64,000 nucleotides of DNA, from NCBI RefSeq assembly GCF_014218335.1, contig NZ_AP023367.1:1551501-1615500 (forward strand), in the 5' to 3' direction. A program made the position numbers and the translations under genes. Below, piece by piece: positions 24,413-33,376 of this stretch (position 1 is its first letter; each line of letters opens with the position of its first letter). This stretch comes from Anaerocolumna cellulosilytica (GTDB taxonomy: Bacteria > Bacillota > Clostridia > Lachnospirales > Lachnospiraceae). Under the pieces are notes generated by a model that saw only the letters and a program-made list of their open reading frames with translations, made no database searches and had not been told where the DNA came from.

Positions 24413-26413
24413 ATGAAATTAAAAGACATAAGTTCGGTTTTCAATATGGGTGATACAAGCTTTAGAAGAAAGACTTTACTTGAAGATTATAAAGTTTTAT
24501 TACCACTTCTAATAGTACATAAAGAGTTATATCCTACTTGGGAAAAAAATAATGAAGCACAAGCAGAGTATTTTAAAACCGTTGTTAATAATACAAAATT
24601 TTTTACAGAGGCGAGTTTAGAGGCAAATCCAGCAAAACGTGGAAGAACTTTAACAAATGCTCTTATAAAGCCAGGTTTAATTAATGAAAAGAGAGAACTT
24701 AGCGAAGTAGCTTTAAACTGGGTTAAGAATAGTAATTCAAGAGAAGATAAACTTGAAAAATTAATGTCTTTATATACTGATAACTTAGTTTTTTTTAGAC
24801 AATTTTATAAGTTGAGAGTTTATGAGCCTAATGGTTTAAAATATTTTTATCCTTTTAGAGTTGCATTAGAATTTTTATCAAAATACAAAGATGTAAGAGA
24901 AAATGATTTATTATTAATTTTACACTTAGTTTCTCCAGAAATTGGAGAAGAAAAGCTCCATGAAATTATAAATGTTTATCAAAAGGTTGTGGATGAAGAA
25001 ATTACGTTTGAAAAATTCTTTGATAATTATTTAGATAATATGAATGATGAGAAAACACTTGCTATTGAGAAAGCTAGAAATATTTTCTCGCAAGAAAATC
25101 TAAATGAAGATGAGTTTTGGGAGTTGTTTAAGAATAACAAAAGTAAGCAATTTGCATATTTAGATTTTTATAAAGCACTTCAAGAATATAGAAATACAAA
25201 ATCATACGATAGCTTAAAGGCTTTAAATGATATTTCTAAAAATCCTGCAATTAAAAAGGCTTTTGGATTTAATCAATTACCATTTAAATTCCCAAGAACC
25301 AATAAATTTACTTCAGAAGAGTTTGAGAAATTAAATGTTAATCATAAATTGCTTTCAGATAAAAAAGAAGATTTTTATATTCAATTTACCTTATCTAAAA
25401 AGGCAGATTTAGTAAGAGAATACTCTGATATGACGAAGAGAACCTTTGCACTTTCAGGAATAATCAGTTTTGATAAAGGTCTTGTTAATTTAACTCAGCC
25501 TTGGATAATCGAAAGCTTACTAAAAGTTGCGGGGAATGAGATTAATTTAACAGGTATAGAAGATATTAAAAATTACGAAGGAAACATAGAAAGTGATTTT
25601 TATAAAGATATTACTTTAGCTGTTATTCTAAACTTATCAGCAGAACAAGTACTAGATATTGAAAATATCATTAAACAAAAGTTCGGAGTCACAGATGTTA
25701 CTACTCTTGAATATCAACTTGAGCAAGAACAAGAAAATAGATTTAGGAAAGTCATTGAAAAAGACTTTCCAAGAAAAACTGTGTCAGAACTTCTTAGATT
25801 ATTTAGCGATAGAAGTATAGAAAATGACAGAGAAATTCAGAGTATTGTAACAGATTCAGCGACAGTTCCTACAATCTTTGAATATGTATTAGCAATAGCA
25901 TGGTTCTACATTGCAGAGAAAAAATTTTCTTTAAGGAAAAGTGTAAATCTATCACTTGATGGCAATTTCAAACCACTTACACATGCAGTTGGCGGAGATG
26001 GAGATATTGTTATAGAATTTGATGATGTAACTTTAATGCTTGAGGCTACATTAATGGATATAAACTCTCAAAAACGTGGAGAACTTGAACCAGTAATTAG
26101 ACATACGGCAAACTTAGCAATTAGAGATAATAAAAGAGTATTAACTATATTTGTAGCAGATAAGCTTGATTCAAATGTAATCAATATATTTAGAGCAAGT
26201 TCATTTATTGAATTTGAAAGTACACAGCAACGTGATAAAACTATAAAAGGTATTGATATATTTGCCCTTAGAATTTTGGAACTTGTAACTGCTCTTGAAA
26301 AAAAAATTAGCCAATCACGTATAATTGAAGTGGTTGAAAAATATTATAAATCTTCTCCTGTGACAATATATAATGGTTGGAGAGAAGAAATAGTAGAGCA
26401 AATTTTTAGTTAA
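24413..26413 (+). CDS. AlwI-family Type IIS restriction endonuclease
   Basis: A 666-residue protein. The C-terminal nuclease part has VPTIFEYVLAIAWFYI (Glu ~490), LSLDGNFKPLTHAVGGDGDIVIEF (Asp ~531) and LMLEATLMD (Glu ~544). The spacing Glu-41-Asp-13-Glu resembles the catalytic set I recall for Nt.BspD6I/AlwI, and LEAT..D plus HA-GG-D-D are hallmarks of this family. The N-terminal ~400 residues would bind DNA. Family enzymes cut a few bases beside a short asymmetric site, often one strand at a time. GGGGGAAG ribosome site. It is paired with the two-domain methylase before it and a third gene after it. Confidence 0.8.
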   Translation: MKLKDISSVFNMGDTSFRRKTLLEDYKVLLPLLIVHKELYPTWEKNNEAQAEYFKTVVNNTKFFTEASLEANPAKRGRTLTNALIKPGLINEKRELSEVALNWVKNSNSREDKLEKLMSLYTDNLVFFRQFYKLRVYEPNGLKYFYPFRVALEFLSKYKDVRENDLLLILHLVSPEIGEEKLHEIINVYQKVVDEEITFEKFFDNYLDNMNDEKTLAIEKARNIFSQENLNEDEFWELFKNNKSKQFAYLDFYKALQEYRNTKSYDSLKALNDISKNPAIKKAFGFNQLPFKFPRTNKFTSEEFEKLNVNHKLLSDKKEDFYIQFTLSKKADLVREYSDMTKRTFALSGIISFDKGLVNLTQPWIIESLLKVAGNEINLTGIEDIKNYEGNIESDFYKDITLAVILNLSAEQVLDIENIIKQKFGVTDVTTLEYQLEQEQENRFRKVIEKDFPRKTVSELLRLFSDRSIENDREIQSIVTDSATVPTIFEYVLAIAWFYIAEKKFSLRKSVNLSLDGNFKPLTHAVGGDGDIVIEFDDVTLMLEATLMDINSQKRGELEPVIRHTANLAIRDNKRVLTIFVADKLDSNVINIFRASSFIEFESTQQRDKTIKGIDIFALRILELVTALEKKISQSRIIEVVEKYYKSSPVTIYNGWREEIVEQIFS

Positions 26414-26447
26414 AATTAAAAACATTTATTAAGATAGGAGATTAAAA

Positions 26448-27254
26448 TTGATAGAACAATATTGGAGTGTTGGAACTGCACTAAGAAACCCTAATAGAGT
26501 AATAAGATGTTTAGATATCATTGATACATTCGCAGGAATAACTTGGACGGAAACAACACAATTAGATTATTATATTGAGCGCATTTTAAGAGGTGAAGTT
26601 AATCCACAAAATATTTCAGTAGGACGATTAAGAGTATTATCTCAAGTTGATAAAAGAGATTATATGTATTCAAATTACGAAGATGCGCCTATGCGAGGTA
26701 GAGTTGTTGGAAGTTTGTTTGAAAAATTGGGTTTAATAACAACATTTCCGACTATAAATCTGACGCCATTAGCTAAAAATGGAGTTAAAGGTATTATTAC
26801 ACAACAAGAGATGATTAAAGAGGCTTTAATAAATTGGGATGTAGGAAATGGACATAACTTATGTAGTCCGTTAGTGCTTACTATATATTTAATTTTAGTT
26901 GTAAATAATAGATATGCGATAGGTAGCAATGTAGGAATGACTGGTATTACAGTAGGCGAATTTAGGCAATTTGTAATGGAAATTGATGATTATTCGCAGA
27001 TAGATAATGCAGTTAATAATATACTTTCAAATAGAAGAGCATTGAGTGGTTACTTTTGGGAAGATTCAACTGAAAAAGATTATAAAGATAATAATTTAAA
27101 ATACTTTAAAGCAACTGATTTAGTTCTTACTAGATATCCTATTTCTTCAAGTGACAATGTTTTAATAGATTTAGACTATACTCAAAGAGCAGAATTAAAT
27201 AGAATTATAAATACTTATATTCCATCAGCTGTTAGAAGTATATGCGGTTTATAG
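26448..27254 (+). CDS. AlwI/Nt.BspD6I N-terminal-like protein without nuclease domain
   Basis: 268 residues, TTG start with ATAGGAG 7 bases upstream, 34 bases after the nuclease gene. The order YWSVGTALRNPNRVIRCLDIIDTFAG, then RVVGSLFEKLGLI..TPLAKNGV, then IKEALINWD and NLCSPLVLTIYLILVV, then VGEFRQFVMEIDD..AVNNILSNR, runs parallel to the DNA-recognition half of Nt.BspD6I-type nickases (a start such as W-V-x-x-x-x-R-x-P, later NPLVFVLSLL and DEIAEEI). No Asp/Glu catalytic cluster is present. Likely a separate specificity or partner subunit of the restriction enzyme; a regulator is the alternative. Family similarity was judged by eye. Confidence 0.5.
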   Translation: MIEQYWSVGTALRNPNRVIRCLDIIDTFAGITWTETTQLDYYIERILRGEVNPQNISVGRLRVLSQVDKRDYMYSNYEDAPMRGRVVGSLFEKLGLITTFPTINLTPLAKNGVKGIITQQEMIKEALINWDVGNGHNLCSPLVLTIYLILVVNNRYAIGSNVGMTGITVGEFRQFVMEIDDYSQIDNAVNNILSNRRALSGYFWEDSTEKDYKDNNLKYFKATDLVLTRYPISSSDNVLIDLDYTQRAELNRIINTYIPSAVRSICGL

Positions 27255-27327
27255 TTTATTAGTGGAAGTAGTTATTTTCAATCTGTGTGAGGATGAAGAA
27301 GGTGTAGGTGGATCTATATTATAAAAG

Positions 27328-28339
27328 TGGACACGATTAGTAACCATATAATACAATTAAGTAGACATAAAAAGGAGGTATCTACTCATGTCCACAAGTA
27401 AAACTGGAACAAGGTATGACGAGGACTTCAAACGTACTCTCGTTAACCTTTATCAATCTGGCGGTAAAACACAGGCTGCTCTCTGTAAAGAATACGGCGT
27501 TTCCCTAACCGCTCTTACCCGTTGAATCAAGCAATACTCAACCGTCAAAACGGATGATGGCGAGGTCTTGACCGCCAAACAAGTGAAGGATCTTCAAAAA
27601 TGCAATGCTCAGCTTAAGGAGGAATTCCTCATACTAAAAAAAGCGATTGCCATCTTCACGCCACACTCAAGCAACGATTAGATGCTGTTCATAAGCATCG
27701 TTTTCAGCATGACATAAAAATTCTTTGCAGTGTATTAGGTGTCAACAGAAGTACCTATTATAAGCATTTCCACTCAGTACCTGCTGACCGCACCAAAGAA
27801 AATCAGGAGATAGCCAAACAAATTCTCCAAATCTACGCCGATTATAACAAGCGTCTTGGTGCATATAAGATTACTTATGTCCTCCAGCGTGATCATGGCA
27901 TTCACATCAGTGTTGGACGAGTGTACCGCCTGATGAAAACACTTCAATTACCACGAATGTCAACGGTGAAGCCATATCGTAACTACCGGCATAAAGATAC
28001 TGGCAATTGCACCAATCATCTCCATCAGGAGTTCAACCAGAAATCCCCTGACATTGTCTGGGCAAGTGATTTCACTTATATTAAAGTTTCTGGGAAATGG
28101 TATTATCTCTGTATTGTAATGGATCTATCTTCTTGCAAAATCATTTCCTGGAACATTTCAGCAAAACCTGATGTCACGCTGGTAATAACTGCATTCAAAA
28201 AAGCTTATGATAAAAGGAAATACCCTACTGGGCTCATGTCCACTCTGATCGGGGATCTCAATATACTGCATTTTCATTCAGACAGTTATTGAATTCTCTT
28301 AATGTAGTGCAGTCATTTTCTAAGAAAGGTTATCCCTAA
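27328..28339 (+). pseudogene. IS3-family (IS150-like) element remnant
   Basis: The left end begins with TGGACACGATT, and AAGGAGG precedes orfA (ATG 27388). OrfA has the helix-turn-helix (YDEDFKRTLVNLYQSGGKTQAALCKEYGVSLTALTR) but TGA replaces the next Trp codon at 27523-27525. An A7 slippery run near 27640 fits the usual orfA/orfB frameshift site. OrfB keeps HTH_21 (GAYKITYVLQRDHGIHISVGRVYRLMK) and the first catalytic Asp (VWASDFTYIK). One base is missing near 28239 before the second (HSDRG), and the sequence ends before the catalytic Glu. It was cut where the DUF2971 fragment begins. Confidence 0.8.
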
Positions 28340-28815
28340 GAGATGTATGGAATGAAGTTCTCTCCTGTATATTATGATGAAGCTATTCAGAATGAATATG
28401 CTAGAGTACAAGCTTGTTCTATTGTGGAATCAATACTGGAAGGGGACTTGATATTCCATGCAGTAAGTGATGTATATGAAAATAAAGTAAATGAATATGG
28501 TTATATGAAAAACCCCATGTTTAAGGAAGAACAAGAGTGGATGCTGAGTATATCAATGGCCCAGAGTGCAGAATAAACAAAAAAGCATATTTGGGTAAAT
28601 ATATATTGTCAGAAATAAAAACATATTGTAGTAAGAATAAAATACCGATATATTTTGAACTGAATTATCAAGATAAAAATGATTGTTTTATTAATGAAAT
28701 TGTGACTGGACCTAAATGCTGTATGTCAGAACGCGAAGTGAAGCAAATTTTATTCCTATGGGGGTATGATGTATCAAATATAACCGTTGGGAAATCTGAG
28801 CTTACATATATATAA
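28340..28815 (+). pseudogene. DUF2971-type protein, 5'-truncated and frameshifted
   Basis: The first frame encodes MKFSPVYYDEAIQNEYA...NPMFKEEQEWML, the middle of a DUF2971 protein. It shifts frame around 28540-28570. The second frame continues with FINEIVTGPKCCMSEREVKQIL and KSELTYI, the family's C-terminal signature. The N-terminal part is gone at the IS3 junction. DUF2971 proteins are common in defence islands and have no settled function. Confidence 0.6.
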
Positions 28816-29110
28816 CTACTAAAAATTATAAATCCCATTTTAGGGTTAAGGAACAAAACTAAGTGAGTGAATTATGCTATTGAAAAATAATTTATTTGTA
28901 ATTTTGAATCGGTAAAATTAAAATAATCTGATAGTAGAGAAGTGCCGACAAAGTTGATTGCTTCGAAAATGATTGTTGTTTGTCTCAGATGATATACGCA
29001 AGTAAAAATATAGAAATACGTTACGATTTATTTAAGATATGTAATAAAATATATATAAATTACTCAACTTTCCCAGCTTAAGTTTCCAAACAAAGCCTGA
29101 ATAAATAAGG
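28816..29110. other. AT-rich spacer without recognisable gene
   Basis: No ORF or strong hairpin. The right part (from ~29065) probably contains the end of the IS4-type element. Confidence 0.4.
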
Positions 29111-30420
29111 TCTGAGATCTCATCCATTCATACACTTTACTTTTGAGGATTTGTAATCTCTGCGGGTAAGTTAATTAAATTCTCCACAAACAGAGCCATC
29201 AGGCTCGTAAGTGCATTTGTTAAATCCATGTCCTGTATATCATCGCGAACATGTAAAATAATTCGCCATAGGTTTTCTGGTCATTTTGATTTCTTCGTAT
29301 CCATTCCATGATTATATATCTGGTAAATACGATTGTTGTATGGCTTACTTTGTCATTAGAACTACGGCTTTGAAATTCAGTACCCAGTTACATTAAAGAT
29401 TTAGATGCTTTGAAGAATACATCGATTGACCACCTGTTGCCGTAAATTCGAACAATTTCGGCATCGGATAAGCTACAGTCTGTGCTGAGCAAATACAAAC
29501 ATTCACTTTTCCAGTTGCGGTTACGAATAACTACGATTTTTACCGGGATTCTCTCCTTGGTAGTTACAACCAGAGAACCAAAAATATTTGCTGCATATTC
29601 ATGTGATACAAATTTCCGGAGTTCGGGTAATGTATAGGCTTTACCCCGGAAGAAATACCTCTGTTTTAATTGCTTTACCATACCGATTGCATCAATTCCT
29701 GTTTTTAAGATTTCCTTCAGCATCGGTTCTGTAGTAAACCAGGTGTCCATCAGTACGTAGTCAGCTTTGATTCCAGAGGCTAATGCCCTCTGAATCAGCA
29801 AAATAGCAGCAGCGGTCTTTTTTATTAGGCTTTCTGTACGACTTATATATCCGTTAGTCCGGTGGTCAATATCAGAAGAAATTTCCTGATAGCGATTGTC
29901 CTTGTTTGCCGAAGAAAGCATGTTAAATCCGACAGGTATAAAACTGTAACTGTCTGACCATCCAAGTGTTAAAAGTGTAAACCCCCTTTGGAATTTATGG
30001 CTTACATGGTCATAGACCTTTGCAAGTAGTTAAACATTTTTACTACGATTGCGTTGTATAACGGAATCATCCAGAAAACTAAGACCTTAACACGTTCCGG
30101 TCTGGTCAATTCATCAAAAGCGGAAGTAACCTTTGAGGCTAAAAGCAGCAAAAATTCTTTCAGTTGTAGGATGTTTCGTTCAGGAAACGATAATAAGTAT
30201 TCTTAGAAACAGCCTGGTCTTTATGTTTAGAATTCAGGAATCGAAATAAATTCTTTCCCTGAAATACTAACAGAAGCATAAATTGGAACACCTCAAACAG
30301 GAATTCCACAGGATTTTGTGACATTGGACTTGCGTAACAGTTTCCCTAAGTGAAGATTTCTGATTGCATCAGAAAATTGATTCTGGGTATTTTCAATTGA
30401 GTCGTTTTGGTATATCATAA
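29110..30420 (-). pseudogene. IS4-type transposase pseudogene with several frameshifts
   Basis: Read on the minus strand, the start (MIYQNDSIENTQNQFSDAIRNLHLGKLL) lies at ~30418. A frame change follows near 30300 and more interruptions near 30050-30200. A clean 177-residue piece (29921-29388) holds ADYVLMDTWFTTEPM, GMVKQLKQRYF and LSTDCSLSDAEIVRIYGNRWSIDVFFKASKS, the IS4-group DDE core with its Y-(2)-R-(3)-E-like segment (here YGNRWSID). The C-terminal part (29110-29388) is again out of frame. Inactive. Confidence 0.7.
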
Positions 30421-30930
30421 GATTAGTACCTTTCTTTATATGGTATGGATTGTGGTGATCTTATTATACCAAAGTTTGGTGCTATTTTTATGTCAATACA
30501 CCCCAATTTATGAAATTGTTTTGCTTGATTTATCAAGCGTTACACCCGCCATTACAGGTGGGAAAATATTAATAGTAAATAGAAAGAGCCTTGAAAGTAG
30601 TATTTCGGGGCTTTTTTTATGTTTGATGAAAATTATATCATTTTTAATGCTTAACACTTTCGGTTTTTAACTAAAAGTTTTTAATGTTCTTTATTAGAAC
30701 CATATTGTTATTATTTTAAGATAAAATGTATAGGTATTGTACATGCCAATTTATAACAACGGAAATATAGAGTGATTCAGGATATCAAACATGTAAATCT
30801 TATTATAGTAATCGTGGAGTGAGGTAAACTTTTGTTTGCAAAGACTTAAAAGTATAAGCATAATATTATAGAATGCTCTAAATTAATGCTAAATTAAAAT
30901 CAACAATTATGGTGAAAGGAAAGAAACAGA
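30421..30930. other. Spacer; possible terminator only
   Basis: No convincing gene. Around 30585-30620 an imperfect hairpin is followed by seven T (GGGGCTTTTTTT), perhaps an old terminator. The left ~100 bases may be the IS4 end. Nothing else can be supported. Confidence 0.3.
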
Positions 30931-31206
30931 AAGGAATCAATACTTAAAAAACTATATTACGGCTATTTTAACCGTGAACAATCTATTCATAATAATAATC
31001 CAGAATACCGAAATATCAATAATAAGGAAATTAATGTTATGGAAGAATTATTAGAAAAGAAAGTTTCGGACGAAGACTATAAAGAGATTATAAAACTGAT
31101 GGAATTACATACTGAATCTGCATCACTTGAAACAGTGGATGCTTTTGAATGTGGTTTTAGGTTTGGGGCATTAATTATTATAGATCTTTTAAAAGGTAAT
31201 GAATGA
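30931..31206 (+). pseudogene. DUF6809-family gene copy lacking a start codon
   Basis: Ninety-one codons are open and parallel the intact copy at 31806 (KESILKKLYYGYFNREQ..., NPEYRNIN, KKVSDEDYKEIIKLMELHTES, FECGFRFGALIII). At the start position AAG stands in place of ATG (30931-30933), with the same GAAAGGAAAGAA leader. Translation could begin only at the internal ATG near 31039, giving ~56 residues. The duplicated block includes ~35 bases of upstream DNA. Confidence 0.65.
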
Positions 31207-31461
31207 GATAAGGGGAGTATGATTCTTTATAAACAGCGCACCACTTCTTGGGCGGTGGCAATTAAAGCATTGACTACAAGAAACCACATTCCGTGCCGGC
31301 CTAGTATGGTTTCCCCCTATAGTAAATACATGAAATACCAGTAGTAGTGCATACGCTGTTTGAACAAAATGTTACTCCATTTTCGAGTAACACCTACGTC
31401 TTTAAACCCAGATATACATTATAAAGTAAAAAGACAGCAATATTATATGTTTCAACATAGA
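31207..31461. other. Spacer between DUF6809 copy and RHH gene
   Basis: A 41-codon ORF at 31219-31344 directly follows AAGGGGAG, but it is too close to it and resembles nothing known. No other feature. Confidence 0.25.
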
Positions 31462-31632
31462 TTATTCCAGTTCTATATTTCCGTGATTCTTTTCGAATTC
31501 GTCAACATGTTTTTTCATAAGGACTTCTATTTCGCGATTAGCAGAGCGAGCATTATATTCTGCTACAAAACGGAATTTTTTTAATAATTCGGAATCAATC
31601 CGTAGTGTGAATTTGGATAGTTGAGTTGGCAT
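31462..31632 (-). CDS. Arc-type ribbon-helix-helix DNA-binding protein, 56 residues
   Basis: A complete small gene: AAGGAG 8 bases before the ATG at 31632 and stop TAA at 31462. The product has a strand with alternate polar residues (LSKFTLRID), helix 1 (SELLKKFRFVAEYNARS) and helix 2 (ANREIEVLMKKHVDEFEKNHG), the Arc/CopG pattern including the ARSANREIE turn. Such dimers bind direct or inverted repeats, often their own promoter. Directly upstream lie repeats of the kind expected for autoregulation, shared with the divergent DUF6809 gene. Confidence 0.8.
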   Translation of the reverse strand: MPTQLSKFTLRIDSELLKKFRFVAEYNARSANREIEVLMKKHVDEFEKNHGNIELE

Positions 31633-31680
31633 ATTAGCATCTCCTTAAAAAAGTTATTTAACTTCATTATACTGTCCAAA

Positions 31681-31716
31681 TGACGGCAAGATAATTATTG
31701 ACGGCATAATGGCGTC
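31681..31716. promoter_or_regulatory. Repeat cluster, likely RHH operator
   Basis: TGACGGCA occurs at 31681-31688 and again at 31699-31706 (18-bp period). The second copy with ATGGCGTC at 31709-31716 forms the near-palindrome GACGGCATAATGGCGTC (31700-31716). The cluster lies upstream of the RHH gene (minus-strand TATAAT at about 31672-31667) and covers the -35 of the plus-strand promoter. Confidence 0.6.
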
Positions 31717-31726
31717 GTACTATAAT
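31698..31726 (+). promoter_or_regulatory. SigA-type promoter for the DUF6809 gene
   Basis: TTGACG (31698-31703), 17-base spacer, TATAAT (31721-31726). It lies inside the operator repeats, so the RHH protein probably controls it. The leader to ATG 31806 would be ~73 bases. Confidence 0.7.
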
Positions 31727-31805
31727 TAAAGAAGATATTCTTATTGCAACGTATAATCAAAAATGTAAATAAAACCAACAATTACGATGAAAGGAAAGAA
31801 CCAGA

Positions 31806-32084
31806 ATGGAGTCAATTCTCAAAAAACTATATTACAGCTATCTTAACCGAGAACAATATTTTTATGATAAAAACCCGGAATACCGTAATATCAATGAAAA
31901 GACAATTAAGGCTATGGAAACATTAGAGAAGAGAGTTTCAGACGAAGACTATAAAACCATATTGAAGCTGATGGAATTACATACTGAATCTGTAGCAATT
32001 GAGACAGCGGATGCTTTTGAATGTGGTTTTAAGCAAGGGGCATTAATCATGCTAGAAGTTCTAAAAGATGAAAAAACGAGATAA
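31806..32084 (+). CDS. DUF6809-family protein
   Basis: A 92-residue cytoplasmic protein, GAAAGGAAAG ribosome site. The pattern fits DUF6809: an N-terminal ILKKLYYSYL, a middle NPEYRNINEKTIKAMETLEKRV, a helix ILKLMELHTESVAIETADAFECGFKQGALIMLEVL. These proteins are frequent in Lachnospiraceae, often inside mobile or prophage-like DNA, with unknown role. Its promoter overlaps operators of the divergent RHH gene. A degenerate duplicate lies 870 bases upstream. Confidence 0.7.
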   Translation: MESILKKLYYSYLNREQYFYDKNPEYRNINEKTIKAMETLEKRVSDEDYKTILKLMELHTESVAIETADAFECGFKQGALIMLEVLKDEKTR

Positions 32085-32513
32085 GAAAATTTAAGTGAAT
32101 ACTCTATATGAAATAAATATTGTTTTAATCAATTCTAATTGAAATAATTCGAAATTAGATAATGAGAGAAAACCTCATAAGTTGACACAAAAACGTTATA
32201 ATGATAGTATGATAAGTAATTGAATACTATATAGAAAGAAATGCCAAACATAAAAACTTGGCGTTTTAAAAAGGGAATCAGGCGAGTCCTTCACTATAAA
32301 TCCATGTAGCAAAGCTATAAGAAGGAAAAATACAACAAATAAAGAGCGGTTTGTGTTTTCTTAAATAAGCAAGGCTGTACAATATAGATACAAGTCCACA
32401 GTACTTAAAGAGTATAACGGAGCATATGGCTTCGCGCCATATACAAGAACAAAGAAAGGAAAACAATCCAATTACTTAATAATAGGATAATTGGATTATA
32501 CAAACGAATAGAA
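32085..32513. other. Non-coding region with two hairpins
   Basis: ATGCCAA/TTGGCGT (32241-32264) followed by TTT may terminate the DUF6809 transcript. ATATGGC-TTCGC-GCCATAT near 32425-32443 is a perfect 7-bp hairpin. A 62-codon minus-strand ORF (32278-32466) has no ribosome site and no recognisable content, so I do not call it. Confidence 0.35.
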
Positions 32514-33278
32514 ATGGGAAGATATGAAGTAGAGAGAAACTTTTTAAAATCTAATTTTAATAAATTGAAGAGTATTAAGACGGATAGAATGAAGGGATTA
32601 CCCCAGCCAGAAGGAATAAAGCATTATGACACCGATTCAGAAATAATCAACTTACCGACCGTCAGTGCTGATATTATAAAAAAACAGGGGATTTTCCAAT
32701 GTATCAAGGATAGGAGAAGTATTCGGCTTTATAGTGAGGAGGCCATAAATCTTGCAGAGTTATCCTATCTTTTATGGGCTACACAGGGTGTAACTGGAAC
32801 AAATAAAACCGGTTTGACTTTTAGGACAGTTCCCTGCAGCGGAGCAACACATACTTTTGAAACCTATCTATTCGTAATGAATGTGATTGGCTTAGAGAAA
32901 GGGATTTATAGATATTTACCATTAGAGCATGCGCTAATATTCTTGTTTCCATTAGATGATATAGAAAAGAAGCTAGATGAAATTTCATTGGACCAGCCTT
33001 TTATTCCTCATTTTACTAAAAAATCAGCGGTAACCTTTGCATGGAGTACGACACCTTATAGAGCGGAATGGAAATTCGATGTGTCTGCGCATAAGAAAAT
33101 CTTAATTGATGTTGGACATATTTGCCAGAATCTTTATTTGGCGGGTGAATCACTGGATATGGGAGTTTGTGCTATTGGCATCTATGATCAAGAGGCGATT
33201 GATAAGTTATTGCAATTAGATGGAAATGAAGAATTTATCATATATTTAGCAGCTGTTGGTAAAAAGAAGAATAAATAG
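32514..33278 (+). CDS. SagB/ThcOx-family FMN-dependent oxidoreductase
   Basis: A 254-residue nitroreductase-fold protein: CIKDRRSIRLYSEEAINLAELSYLLWATQGVTG with the Arg-Arg-Ser FMN-binding motif, FRTVPCSGATHTFETYLFV, and the C-terminal VGHICQNLYLAGESLDMGVCAIGIYD. SagB enzymes oxidise azolines to azoles in peptide maturation, but many family members (SagB/ThcOx) stand alone. No YcaO, precursor peptide or protease gene is near, so a peptide-modifying role is not supported here. The ribosome site is weak. Confidence 0.8.
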   Translation: MGRYEVERNFLKSNFNKLKSIKTDRMKGLPQPEGIKHYDTDSEIINLPTVSADIIKKQGIFQCIKDRRSIRLYSEEAINLAELSYLLWATQGVTGTNKTGLTFRTVPCSGATHTFETYLFVMNVIGLEKGIYRYLPLEHALIFLFPLDDIEKKLDEISLDQPFIPHFTKKSAVTFAWSTTPYRAEWKFDVSAHKKILIDVGHICQNLYLAGESLDMGVCAIGIYDQEAIDKLLQLDGNEEFIIYLAAVGKKKNK

Positions 33279-33376
33279 TGATACTAACTTAGTGTTAATA
33301 TTAAAGTAGAGTTCTTAACTATGTCAAACTCACGATATCGTAACATAAACTCATAAAAATATATTGGAAGTGAAGT

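Noticed and set aside
31219-31344. 41-codon ORF after the first DUF6809 copy
   Set aside because: The ribosome site almost touches the ATG and no family resemblance is seen.
31360-31584. Plus-strand ORF of 74 codons
   Set aside because: It is the shadow of the Arc-type RHH gene on the other strand, which has a proper ribosome site and family pattern.
32278-32466. Minus-strand ORF of 62 codons rich in Cys/Phe
   Set aside because: No ribosome site, no recognisable domain, and it covers a hairpin.
32514-33278. Azole-peptide (RiPP) cluster
   Set aside because: No YcaO, E1-like, precursor or protease gene nearby.
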